Positions 35,441-48,600 of a stretch of 64,000 nt of DNA are shown piece after piece. The notes beneath the pieces were generated by a model, which was given only the letters and a program-made list of their open reading frames with translations, was not told where the DNA came from and did not search any database. Within the stretch, counting starts at the first letter, position 1, and each line of letters opens with the position of its first letter. The position numbers and the translations under genes were made by a program. Origin of the DNA: Chaetorhynchus papuensis (taxonomy: Eukaryota > Chordata > Aves > Passeriformes > Rhipiduridae); contig VWYX01000348.1 of the NCBI GenBank assembly GCA_013396525.1, positions 1 through 64,000 on the forward strand. Reading direction: 5' to 3'.

Positions 35441-38400
35441 ACTTGAGATGGAGAACAAAGAGTGAAGAAGTTAAATATTGAAGGACATGCCTTCCCCGCT
35501 CCCCAGCTCCCTGCACTTGCCGCAGGAGGTGATACTCCGTATTGATACTGTTATTTTCTTATTTCCTTGGACATCTTTCAGTGGGTGGGGGGAGCTGTCG
35601 GGGTTCTTGCAGCCAAACAGGCCAACAGCCCGGAAATAGTTATTTTAAGCTGTTTATGCTGAAGATCTTCTGGACCCTCCTTGCTGCAGAGGCAGTCAAG
35701 GTGCAGATGGGTGTCGGGCACTAAAGGGCAGCAGATGCTGCTGCAAATTGACCTGTGGTCAAAGGCAGTTATTCAGCACAGGCAGAATTGATGCACAGGA
35801 GAAGTCCTGGAGCAAAATGACCAACTGAAATTGAGATGGGTTTCTCCTGTCTGCCCAAATGACTGCGAGGTGCCGAGGGCAGCCCTGCCAGGGCACACAC
35901 AGTGCCCTGCACTTGTGCTGCTCCTGTGCCCACCCCTCACTCCTGCTGCCCCAAATCCCTGCAGGAAAGCAGCACTGCCCTGGCTCTCACAGCTCCCAGC
36001 CCAGGGGTTCTGCTTATTCGGATCCAATGTGTCCAGCAGTCAGGTCTCCCATGGGGAAGGTGCTGGGCTGCCCCTGGCACATCCCTGCCTGCATCCGACA
36101 GCATCACTGAGGAGAACCACTTAAGGACTAATCGGGGGTTCATACTGATCAGTGTTCCAAAGACAGATGTGAGATCTATCCCACCTGTGCAATTTAACTT
36201 AGGCTCTAGGAAAAACCTGCTCAGGATCAAGGAACAGTACTGGAGAGAGGGTGATGTGTCTGGGTTTGATTTTTCATTCGCTGGTGAAGCGGATCAAGGG
36301 TTGTTTTCAGGTTTGTACAAAACTGATAAGGAAGCCCTTGTGTCTTGGGCAGCAAGTACTTGCAACATGAACATTACTTTTAAATATCCAGCTTTGTGTC
36401 TGAAGCCCCCCCACAAAGAAAACCCAGGAGTTTCTCTCTGTCTCCCTCATCCCACAGGAGTGCTTTAAGTCACTAGACCAGTGCTATAAACATGTGGATG
36501 CACTTAACCATGAACATATACTTCTGTATGTGTCTATATTGGCCTGTAAGATCTTATTCCCATCTTGGTGCACAGATTTTGTCAGAATCAGTAATTTTTG
36601 TCAGGGTATCTCCCAGTCAAGTCTACACCTAAAGCATGGCACTAGTACAGGATGGGTTTGTTCCCTGTCCTTGATCTATCAGGATGTCTCAGCACCGCTG
36701 CCTTTTGCCAGCCTGCAATCTGCATGCCTTCCTGGAGAGCTAATGATACTGGTGGCAGCACTTTTAAATTTTTGGCTGAACTTCCCTCCTTCACCTCAGC
36801 ACAGTTTTCTATTGAAAATCAAACCACCTTGCAACTGATTGTCATCGCCAAGAGCATAATTTGTGATGAAATTAGGGCAACAGTGGGACTGGTTTGGTGA
36901 GCTCATTTAGTGATGTGCTGATTTGCAGGTCAGCTTGGTGCCTTGCTACAGTTTATTTACGTGTTGCATCCCTTTGCAGGCTCTCCAGGTGCAATGTGTA
37001 GTCCTATACCCAGCTTAAGTACTCAGAGTATTTGCTCAGTTAGAATCAAATGGAATGTTAAATAGTTATTTTAAGGTAAATCATGTCATGCAGCAGGAAG
37101 GAGGATGTTTTTCCTCTGGAGAAAGGTGTTGAAACAGGTACTGTATGGTAACAAAAAAGTGGGATCAGTGTAAGAAAATGGGATTTGGATGAGGTGAGCT
37201 GCAAGGAGCTTGGCTGCAAAGGCGGCCAGTGCAGAGCCCTCAGGATCATGAGCTGAAATCACTGAAGTGCAGTAAAAGAGAGCTGAAAGGAAATTGTGTT
37301 TCTGGTAGGGAAGGAAGAAACCCAAAAGAGCAAGAAGAAGTATGATGGCTAAAGGGCAGTTAGATAAGGGCGAGCTGAGTTCTAGGTTAAAAAAAGATGT
37401 CCAGGTATCAGAGAGCAGAAGATTTGCAGCAACCATATGATCATAAAGGCAAGTGGAATTTCAGGGTGGAGGTTGTTAAATTTATAAGGGGGATTACATG
37501 CTGTAATGCCAGCAAGACCACCTCCCTCCACCTTGATCCCAAGCAACCTAAATACGTCCTGCAGTCAGTGGCTGAGGGCTTTGGAGGGGGGTAAGAGAGA
37601 GGAGCTGGAGCTCTTTTGGCTCCGGTGACCATGCCCTGGGATATTAACGTGGGTGCGTTAAACTGACTCTGCCTCGGGAGTGAAGTAAATAAATGTGATT
37701 AAAGTCTCTTGTATCCTTATCTGGAATGCCATAGTTTAGGACCTTAATTCATTATTATTTAAGAACACAGTGTTACTAAGGTCATGTATTAGCAGTACGC
37801 TGTGTTTCAGTGAATATGTGCTAACCCAGCCTGAGCATTTCAGTCTGCCTGAGTACAGCTTCAGTTACTCTTCAAAATGAATGAAAGACAGACATCTATA
37901 TATTTTGAACATCTCTGGAAAAAAATAGCCCTAAAATACAGTTATAATGACATACCCCATCTGCAACCAATTGCAGGTAAAATGGAATTAAGCTACGGGA
38001 TCAAAAAAAGTGCATTTTAATATACTTTAATAGGTTTCTAGTTTGAATTTGCCATGTTCTGCAGAAAAAACCTTTTATTGAGCAGAATGATATATTAAAT
38101 TTGGTTGGCCCTTTGCTGTTAGAAGCTGGGGAAGTTCGTTCCCTGGTAAAAAGCACTTTTCTCTGTCTTGAAAAGATTTAATTGTATTTCCATGAGCGCC
38201 TCTGTCACAGGCATGGAAAGATGTGTTCTCTTAACAAGTCTGTCTGTTTAGGCTTCAGTGTGTAATATCAATAGGACTCTGGAAAAGTTCCTTTCAGTGA
38301 AACAGGAGAGCTCAGTCTGAGTGTGTTGCAATGATGGATGGACGTAGATTAGTATCTCCTGCTGGATTGTTGCTGACACTGTGCACATAGCTCAGGACCA

Positions 38401-41400
38401 CCTCAGCACTGTGTTTCCAGCTCAGGGAAATCTGATCGAAGTGGAGCCCCTCAAGAACTGGCACTGCTCATCTCAGCTTGAGGATCTGCTCTTAGCCTGC
38501 GGGTCCCAAAATCCTAACAGGGTGAAGCCGCCACGGCACAGCCAGTACAAGTGATCCTGTTAATCCACCCACAGTGGTTCCTCAGGCTTGAGGGGATCCT
38601 TTCTGGAGGGTTGAACTTGTTTGGTTTTGAAATACCCATCATTCAACTTCTCTACCTCTGCATTTCTGACTTTGGGCCAAACCTAGCAACTGAAATGTGG
38701 GAGTGCAAATAGGAGAGGTGGTTGCAGCAAACAGCAGGAGCAGCAGAGGAAAGGTGGTTCTCCAGGGGAAGTCAAAGTTGTGCCATGCAGGCACTAATTC
38801 CTTCCCCCAGGCAGAGCTCCTTCTTGGCCCCGATCACAGGCATAGCTCAGTGCCCCAGAACTGGGTGTTGTATTTACACCTTTAAAAGATTTGCTTTTTA
38901 CCTGAGAATACCCTGGTCATCTCTTCAGCTTTGGGATCCTGACTGGAATCCTTTCCTAAATGCATGAATTCAATGGTACCTTAGACTGGCAAGAGCTACT
39001 TCTACCTGGGCATTGGAATTAATCTTTTAGATAAATTTACCAGGCCTAATTCAGTGGCTTTTGCATCTTTTCATTGTTGGTTGCATGTTTGAAGGGGGGG
39101 CTGAACAGGATTTTGCAATCCATCTCCTCCCCATCACTTAGTCTTGGAAATATTGTTTTCATTTCTCCATTTCAGTGGTCACCCTTTTATTGGGGTTTTC
39201 TTTATTTTGGCTTTGTCCTTGCTAGTGGTAACCACCATGTCCCACGTGGTTCTGGACTGCCTACAAACAGCATGTGCCTACAAACAGCATCCCTCTGGTA
39301 TTCACTTGCCCTCTAACCCTCTTAATATTTTGCATTCTGTTCTAATGCACTTATATCCGGGGTTATGGCCAGGGCTGCCCTGTTCAGAAGTACTTGATTT
39401 ACATTTGCAAAAGGCAATTGAGCCCCAGGTCAGATACAGTGGCAGATGGGAAGTCCTGCCTGTCTCCTCTCTGGGTAACCTCACAGTCTGCCCCTTGCCC
39501 CTTTGGAAAATGTCATCCAGCATCACCATGGCCTAATACTCATGTCCTCCTCCCCAGCACCATCCACCTTTTTAATTTCTCTTCTTTTCTTGCAAGTCAC
39601 CCATTCAGATTTTCTAGGAGTGGAAAGGAGAGTTATTGACTGTCTTTTCATGAGCTGTCACGAAGCAGTAAATAGAGGCAAAAGACAAATGCAGCCATAT
39701 CCAGGGAAAGAAAAATCATAATTAATATCTCACTAGAATAAAGTGTCTTTATAAGGGCAAGAGGGGAAATATAAGGAGAAAAATATATTAGCTTGACATA
39801 TATCAATGTTTTAGCTAGATATATATTCACTGCAGTTGTGACTAGCATGTGATCGACTAATAAGGGAACACAGAGACAGCATAGAAATGAAGCCTTTGAA
39901 TGAACGCTTAAAGAGTTTTCATCAATTGACAGAGATGAAGATAAACCTTGGATGTCAAAATCGTGGGAATCATGGAGTTGCATTTCCTTGTGGTGGGGAT
40001 GCTGTGAATACTTGAAAACTGAGTGTTTAACTGGTATTAAAAATGCTATAAATTCAGAGTATTAAGTGTATGTGCATATCACAATGCAGTGGGTAGCTCT
40101 GGTCCTCTTGGGAAGGGTTGTTCTTTGCAAAAAAGGTTTGGCATTTATATCAATAAGAAGAGTAATTCCACGTATGGTGGGCTGTGCTGAAGAAGAGATC
40201 TCAGCTTTCAGCACATGAGTTAAAGGTGAGAAGGCACAGGAAACATTCAAAAGCTGAGACATATGCCCCTAATTTATGTAATCATTTGAAAGTGTAGGCC
40301 TGAGGCCAAGAACAGATAAAGTACTCAGGCACTACCCAATAAGTTACAGCTGACGTGTGACTACTAGTAATTGTGGGGTCTTTTACAAGATCCATGTCTT
40401 GCACAAATACAATTACTGTATTTTACAGCAGTCAGTGCAAATCACACATTTCCATATTGCATACCAACGTGGTATCTGATTAGCACCAAATTCAATTTGT
40501 GTTAATAAGCCTAAGGCAAAATTAGCTTGATACAGTGTCATTTAGCAGTATTTAGACATGAAAAGCAAGTTGTTTTGTTTTGCTTTGCGTAGGTGTTCTG
40601 TAGTGCAGCAAACAAAGGGATCCAGAGTGTTAGCCTGAAAGATTTTTCTCTCTAGGAAAGATGGTGTGTGTTACCAGGGAGGCTAGAGGTGTGAATGTTG
40701 ACAATATGGAGGGTGTGACAGTCACAAACTTAGACCTCTGAGCTCACAGGAAAGAGTTCAGGGTAAAATAATATAAAAGTATCAATCAAATTTTTCTTAG
40801 GAGTCCAAGAAGCCCATGGTACAACTCAATCATAGGTTTCTAAATGCCAGAAGTAGTTGCCTTTGGTGGTGTGTGGGCTTCGGTACTTAAAGCCTAACAT
40901 GATTTAGGAAATATTATCAAAGTGTAGCCCGCAACACAAAGTTGCTACAAGAAGCACTTTCCTGCTCCTGAGCCCCGCAAAATGCTGTCTTTAATTGTAC
41001 CTGAGAAATCCAATTGATGTTAAGACAGGATAGTTTTGTTTTGCCAAGTCAACTGTTCCCAGCAGGATTAGCCATAGCTGGACCTGTGTCCACTAGTACT
41101 GTGTGAAATGGCTTTTAAAAGGGTAACATTAATCCTTTTAGTGGCAATTTTCATATGCAAATTCATTAGGAGCACACAAATCCCTTGGCTGTTTGTGAAC
41201 CCTCAAGGCACTGAAGTGCTCCTGTAAGGTTATTTTTTCTTTTCCCTTTGTGCTGCCCCTCCTGATGCTTCCCAGTTCACTGCTGCACCAAGCCTGATAT
41301 CCTTCCTAATTCTACTGGAGGGAAAAAAGTATTTCACTGGAGCTGAGTCTTTGCTTGGCTTTCAGGAGCTTGAAGAAGTAACTTTGTGTTGTGCCTCTCT

Positions 41401-41599
41401 ATTTATATATGCACTTAATTGAAGATAACACACTGTTACCCCCATATAAACTGTGAAGTGGCCCAAACTATTTTTTCTTGTGCAACGAGCACACTGCTCT
41501 GCTTGTTTCATTAGATATCTGCTGATTTACACTTGCTAAGGATCCAGCCTGGACCTCCTTCCAGTCAGATGGGTGTGAAACTGCCTGCAGGACCTTGAT

Positions 41600-41705
41600 T
41601 GTCAGTAAAAAGCCAATGTTAGCAATTTTCATCAGGCAGCATGGAAATTAATTAGCCCAATTTTATGGAAATTAGCTCATTATAAATAATTTTAGCTGGC
41701 CCATT
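41600..41705. promoter_or_regulatory. AT-rich candidate regulatory block with repeated ATGGAAATTA
   Basis: ATGGAAATTA occurs at 41641-41650 and again at 41665-41674, each followed closely by TTAGC or TAGC. A TAATTA lies at 41649-41654, with more ATTA words downstream. The repeat is too short to be a transposon, and the layout suggests paired binding sites. Confidence 0.3.
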
Positions 41706-43980
41706 CACAAAGCACTTTACACATTAGGGAGGGAAAAAAAAGGAAAAAGGAAAAAGCAAAGCTCTGTGAATTGGATACCGAAAAAACTCTTTCTAAAAAC
41801 AAATGCTCTTCAGCAGCTGTGCCATTGGCAGGGGAGGGGTGGCACCCGCAGATTGAGCCTCTAGACTGTGCTTTTTTCTCACTCAGTGCCTGAAAGAGCA
41901 GCAGGGAGGGATTTGTTGGGGGCTGCAGATGTCCTTGCAGAGCCTGAGGTTGCACATTCTGCTCCTGCTACCTTCGGGCTTGGCAGAGGGAGGAGAAGGT
42001 GGCAGAGTGGAGATGGACATCTCCCGGTGGTGCTGGTCCTGTGGCTAAGAAGAAATAAAGTAGTTCAGACACAAATACATAATTACAGGGATGAGAGTGG
42101 TCCAGGTGCTGGAGAAGCTCTGCTATGTCCTCCCTTTGACTTTTTAGTCTGGAAGGTCTCACGTTGCAAGGAAGGAAGGGCACCTGAGTTCTGAGTGATC
42201 TCATGTATGCGGGTGTCTGTCACAGCCCCAGAAGGTCCCATGGATCAGCCTGGCCCTGTGAAATCTCCAGGCAGTCCAGACCAGACAATCCTGGGGCTGC
42301 TGTGTTTTGATCCCCATCTTTTTTAAGGGTTTCTTGGTTCTGAGGAGTGTCTAGCACAACCCCTGTCTCCTGCTTCAGTTTTTACCCACTTCAGTACTTT
42401 AGCCAAGGGGGGTTTTTAATAAAACCTATCTTCAGACTGGTCATGGAATACACAGGTCATGCAAGGGAACAAACACCTTCACCCCAAGCTTGAGCATTGT
42501 CACTTTGCTTGAGGAGTTTTCAAGATTTACTATCTTCAGGGTGTCTAAAAATTTCCTTGGCGGTCATAATTTTCCTCTTGACTTACAGAGCAGCCAGCAT
42601 GGACTGGTTGTCCTGTTGAAAAACAGTTTTTGTTTCTGAAAGTGTTCTCTCTCAGCCCCAATTTCATTCTTGTCTCAGATCTGTATGTTTTTTGAACCAC
42701 TGTCTTCTCTCCCTTTGACAAACAGCATTCTTGAAACGCCTGGAAAGAAGCTGTGGAAAAAACCTCCTTGTTTAGGGAGTGATGTGTCCTGTGTTCCCAG
42801 TGAGCCAAATGTGCTCAGCTTCTGCCATTGTTCAGCCACAGACACAGCCCATCCTGTAGTTACAGGAGTAGATCGGAGCATCGTGTCTTGGGAGATAGAT
42901 TCCCATCTGCTTTTTGTATCTCTCTGGACATTTTTTCTGGGAATAATTAGCATCCAACTGGAGCAGCAACAACATTTTCTTTCCTTGGGTGTCTGGCATT
43001 GCTTGTTTTGCAGGTGGGTGACAGATGGAGGAGCAGTGCACCCCAAAAGGCTCCTTTCTCTACAAAGAGAAGCCCTTGGTGCAGCCTCATGAGCATGTGA
43101 GGATGCTCACAAGCGTGTGGCAGACCACAAGAATCAGTCACTTCTATAATTCTCAATTTTCTCAACCCCTCTATTTAAGGAATTATGGCACAAAAGATGT
43201 TCATTTGAAAATGTGAGCTTTAAATAAATTGAAGCTGAAGGAATGTTTTGGAGGTGAGAAAAATCTTTCTGGCAAGTGACAACATCAGAATTATTACTCC
43301 TTCACAATTTGCTTAAGCAGCCACTATAAACAGCTTCTAATCAGGCTCCCTTGGTGTTTAGAGATATCTGTGGATTGATTTTAATTAGATTGGCACCTCT
43401 TTGTTAATTCTATAATGTTTGTTTGCTTATAAGTTAAGAGTATTTGGATGCTGTGAAGCTGTTTAACTTCTTTAGTTAAATTGGAATGAGTGGGCTCTTA
43501 GACATGCTGTTTTCTCTGCTAGTGGGGTTTTACAAGAAAGAAGTGTGGGCTGTTTTTTTTGACACCCTCACTGCAATTTGAAGCACCCTAGGCATCTCCA
43601 CTGAATTTACCCACATTACCAAATGAAACATAGGAAATGGCGCAGACACAGGAAAATATCAGTGGTTCTGCGTCTTACAAGGTAATTTTTTGGTGGTTAT
43701 TCCAGAGCAACAGGTTCGTGGTATTAATAAAAATCAAAGGATAGAAAACATATTTACAAGGTGTTTCAGAGTCATTAATGCCCAGCGCTGAGTTTTATCT
43801 GGAGCACCCCAGTTCAGCTCTCCATGAGCACCTGCCTGCAGCTGGAGCCGCCTCCATCGGGCTGGAGACCTGAGCCAATATTTTTGCAGACTGAGGAAGA
43901 GTTTAGACCTGTGTCAGCAGTGAAGATACTGAACCCACATGAACCAACTTTAGGCTGGAAGTTGGGTTTTGCTTTCCCTT

Positions 43981-43996
43981 CTTTCTTTCTTTCTTT
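43981..43996. repeat. (CTTT)4 microsatellite
   Basis: Four CTTT units after a short pyrimidine run. This is a simple repeat only. Confidence 0.9.
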
Positions 43997-45467
43997 GGTG
44001 TGAAATTACTTCACTGGAATAATAGCTGATTATCTCTAACCTGCACCTTTTCTGTTATGTTTTTTGTTGATTTACCTTGATTTGAGTTTGTTTTTCATAG
44101 TTATTATGGACTTTAGCCTACTTCCCACAGGTTGTCAGAGCGCTTCCTATTCTGAACCCATTTCTGTCTGATTATCCAAGGGTGCCCCTGATGTGATCCT
44201 GATGAAAAGTATGTAGGGGGCTTGTAAATTGAAAAAATGAACTTTAAAACACACCCTCCCTCTTGCCCAAAAATGGAGAGTGTTCTCCATAAAAAGAACA
44301 TTCAGCAGTGAAATACCATTTGTGCTGTACTGCCTTTATAAATTTGGTCTCGGAAAATGTGACAGTGCTTGTTTTATCACTGATGTTATCAGGTCTGCAT
44401 AATTGTTTCTGCAGCATCCTACTGCAGCCAGGCTGAATTTGTTTAAGCCCACCAAAAGAAAATTACTCAGGAGGAAAAGCTGGGCTGCGGGGAAAGTGTC
44501 TATGGGTTTGCAGCACAGCAGTCACAGTGGCTGTGGGAACACAGAATTATCACACAGAGGAGCCCTAATTCCTCTGGGACCTGAGCAGGGCCCACCCAAG
44601 GGGTGGCATAGGAGAGGGGCAAGAAGGGGCTCCCAGAGTGGAGCAGGACAGTCTGTCAGGACACCCGAGGGTCTAAGTCTTACCTCAGGGCTGATGCACA
44701 GTAAAGTTTCCGAAAAGAAAAAGGCTGAGATTTGCATTGGAAATGTTGTTCAGGATAAGTTTCCAAAGGACAAGGGAGGGCTGCATCTAGAAATCACCCA
44801 AACACCATAAACACCTAGTTAGGATTGGGCACTGGGGATGGGCATCCCCCACACTGGGGATGGTGGGCTCCATCCCAACCAACACTGCACAACCAACCCT
44901 CTGTCTCTGCCTGGTTTTTATTTGCCTCCAGCACAAGGTACTGAGAGAACACATATGTTGGAACCAAGCCCAGCACCACGGAGTTATCCATGGTTTACTT
45001 CCAGCACCTTTGTGCAGTTAATTTGAATTCTTGGGTTTCAGTCCTTCATCTGGCATTTCTGCCTTTCATCCTAAATCATCTCATCTCTTCTTGATCTCAA
45101 ATCTGATGACAAAAACAACCCAAACTTTTTCTTGCTGCAACAAGTATTTAATTCAAAGGCTATTTGAAGATCAAGAGAAGAAATTTCACTTTTTGCTGAA
45201 CTAGTCAGTCCAAGCAGCCAAACAAGGCTCAGTGTTTTCTTTTGAAAAGATTGATTATAACAAGCAAGATGATTCTTCTTGATAATTTTGTTTCTTAAAT
45301 TTGAAAAAGGCACAAAATAATATCTTGGGTCTAAAAATGTTTGTACAGTATTTTCATGATGAGACAGTCCAAAAAGCTCCACTTGAGTATCATTACGGGA
45401 AAAAATATTTCAGAAGAGGGAGTTCTGCTCTGTGGTGTTTCAGCCCAAAGAGCCCAAGGAGTTGCAG

Positions 45468-45664
45468 AAACTGTGAGGATGATGAAGCACTAACCCGGAG
45501 AAGCTGTGGCTGCCCCATCCCTGGAAGTATCCAAGGCCACTTTGGATGGGGCTTGGAGCAACCTGGGATAGTGGAAGGTGTTGCTGCCCATGGCAGGGTT
45601 TGGAAGTAGATGATATTTAAGGTCCCCTCCAACCCAAGCCATTCTGTGATGACTCTGTGATTTG
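45468..45664 (+). mobile_element. CR1 LINE, 3'-end fragment (sense)
   Basis: A 5'-truncated CR1 tail starts near the conserved CTGTGAGG segment. It continues through GAAGCTGTGGCTGCCCCATC, CCTGGAAG, CAAGGCCA, GGGCTTGGAGCAACCTGG and CCCATGGCAGGG. It ends in GGTCCCCTCCAACCC and a tail of two ATTCTGTGAT-like units. Relative to the usual consensus, a short segment before GGAGAAGC is missing. It has no coding capacity. Confidence 0.93.
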
Positions 45665-48600
45665 GGTTTAGGATGGACAGGTACATCCCCACTGAGGTAC
45701 ATTGGTGGGTGCCTGGCTTAAAACCTCAAAATTTTAGCCAACAGAGTGGTGTTGGTTATGGTTTCTGTATGACATGCCAAGCAGCAGCCAAGCAGCATGT
45801 CCTAGGGAGGCTTCTTTTCCAGGTGCCTTTGCCTCCACTTTCTTCTTTCCAGTGGCAGATTTGATTGCAAGTCCCTCTGCAACCTTTGCACTGAGCCACC
45901 AGCTTGGAATTAGCAAAAAAATCCAGTGCACTGCTCTCCCGTGGAAGCATTTGCATTTGATACCCACCAGCTTTAATATTCTCAGACATTCCTCTCTGAT
46001 GAAGGAGAGCCCACAGCCAGGATCCAAGCCACATATCTCGTGTTTCTTGTGGGCTGAGCTCTCCAACGTGTTGATGCTAACCATTAACTTTTAATTAGAC
46101 ACACAAAATCCTGCAGAAAGGGGCTCTCAGTACCCTGCTCCTGTAAACTCCAGCTTTAAATTTAGTGGTGATTTCTAAGCCCCTCCCTTTGTGAAATCCC
46201 TGTAGCAGTTTTTCCATGTGTTTCTATATCTGAGCAGGAGGTGAGCACCTTGCCTTGACATGAGCAATGCCCATGGTTCCTGACTTGAAGGCTAAACTGG
46301 TTATTCAGTAGAAAATGAGGAAAAGAGGGGTCCATCTCATCGCAGCTGTATCGAGTGATATACCCGGGTGTGGGACATATATATTCCCTCCTACACGAGG
46401 AGATTACCTTAAAGACAGTTGTAATAGTCTGACTTAAACCTCTAAATGCAATTAAATCCTGAGTTAAGCCTGAAGAATTTGACCTGACATTCTGCCTTTG
46501 ACTCATCCGTTTTTGTGTTTCGGTATTGCAGCGAATGTGCTGTAATGGATCACACACTCCAAAGGGTATGCTGAAAGAACCGGGGTAAATTAGGGACAGC
46601 ACATCAGGCTGGATTTTCAGAGTCAACCATCAATTTGGTTTTTGTAATGTGCACTAACGTCTGACAGCTGAATATGTATTTAATGAGATTTTGAAAACAT
46701 AGACTTTTGATCTGTTAGAACAACATGCCTTGTGAGAAGGTGCCTGTGCTGCTGCATAGCTGAATGCTTTAGGAAAATTAACTCACTTAAAAGCTAAATA
46801 AGGCTGAAAACCAGCTTGTTAGAGGGGAGATGCCATCCAGTCTGTCCAAAACATTGCCTCAGCAGAGGGGGAGCCTCAGCTTTTTTTAAAGGCTCAGAAA
46901 TGTTAAATTAACCTCACACTTCCCATTATTTTTCACTTTATTAAGCCATGTAACCTACCAGCCCTTCCATCCAGATGACCCTCAGATGCTGCCTCCCACC
47001 TCTTTGGTGGGAGAGCTCTTGATGAAAGCCCAGAAAACTTCAATCTGACCTTAATTTCGACTCCCTTGAACACTCACCACTGCCAGATCAATTCCCTCAG
47101 TACAGGTAAGTCTGAACATGTTGTCTCCAGCTGATAGTGCTTTGTAGCTTCATACCTGAGCTCTCTGTTTGCTGTTCACAAGAGATTGCTGCATTTCATG
47201 GTTTGCTCATGGCTTGGGAGTTCGGCCACCAGTTGCCCAAGGGAGGGACTTGCCCTTTGGGTCAGTGTCTCTCCCAGCCTCTAGTGCAGTGCAGGTAATA
47301 AGTAGCATCCAGGAGAAATACAGCACACAGCAAGAGGCTGAAGTGGATGGTCGTTTCATCTGCCCCTGTCAAAACCACCAGATATAGTAAAAAGTATCAG
47401 GAATACCAAAAATCTATCAAAGATTGCTTGTGAAGAGCTTCTGCTGCAGAAGAGGACGGGGTGATTTAGGTAAGCATCTAAAACACTGAGCTTTCTCTGA
47501 ACTTTGAGCCTTGCTGAAGCTTTCCTATTATTCCTGTGAATCAGTCTACGTCAGGTTTCAGTAAACTCATCCCTGGTATGAGAGCAGTAGTTTAGGACTG
47601 GTTCTTTAAAGCTATCATTAGCCCCGTATGCTGGAGATTTGCAATTATTTCCAAAATCTGGAAGGATCCTAATTACTAGCACCCTCCTGTGTGGAAAAGT
47701 GTGATAAAGCTGGCCGTAGAGCAGTGCCTGGGCTATCAGTTTCCATAAATATTTAGAGGTACTGGAATAAAGGAGAGCGGGGAGCGAGGTGATGTGCTCT
47801 TACTCTATCCCATTTCATGGTTATGATAAAGGCTGGTGTGGCACTTTCACCAGGGGAAATGAGGCAGCGTTGGAGCCATCTGGAGGGATTTCTCTATTAA
47901 TTTCCATTGTGCCTTTAGATATCTTTTCCTTTTCTGTACTTCTGCCTGTGACCAAGCCAGTTGAAATTCACTTACCTTCAGTGACAGGCTGGTACCTAAA
48001 CAGGCACCTGCATCCAGCCTGTTGCAAGTTTTTTTTTTGAGCTGCACCAACAAATGGGTTTTTTTGGGAAAACAATCAAGAGAAGCAATGACGAGCTTCG
48101 AGCTGCCCAAGTTGTGAGGCAGTAATTGCAAGTGAATGGTAAATCGTGTTGCCCTTCACCTGAAACACTGCCGGCTTAAATAACTCCTGGTGTTTTTCCT
48201 CTCTGACTGTTTGTGGGTCTTTATTTGTTCTGCTGAGGCTGGGAGGGAGATCTGAGCTAAGAAGTTGGGGAGGGCTGTGAGCAGCCACTTGCCAAGGGAC
48301 CATCACTACAAGTGGGACAAGTGGGATTTCTCTTGCTCTATAAAATGTTCCTTTGTCAGGCTTATGTCTTGCAAAACAGTATAAAACAAGAGCCTAGTAA
48401 TTGCAGACAAGGTGCAATTTAAAATTTGTGGTTTTCAAAGAGAGCTGGGCAGTGTAGAAAACAGTCAGAAAAAACACTGTAGAGGTGTCATTTAATGAGA
48501 TAATTATCTTTTTCTTTCAAGCACTTCTGTCTTGCCTTGGTGGACAAAAAATATTTACTAAGAGCAGTACACTTTATATTTTTCTTAGATCCTGCAAGAC

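Larger units (their letters stand above)
32701..45467. other. unique intronic sequence, no gene
   Basis: There is no exon or clear interspersed repeat in 12.8 kb. Two opposed frames of 154 codons (32711-33194) and a 188-codon + frame (35902-36468) have no domains and look like chance in GC-richer patches. The AT-rich blocks at 35264-35440 and 41600-41700 are the best regulatory candidates. Confidence 0.55.

Noticed and set aside
35902..36468. 188-codon + frame, the longest on that strand without N
   Set aside because: No domain, no splice-site context and biased Cys/Pro-rich composition in its first half from a GC-rich patch. Best taken as chance.
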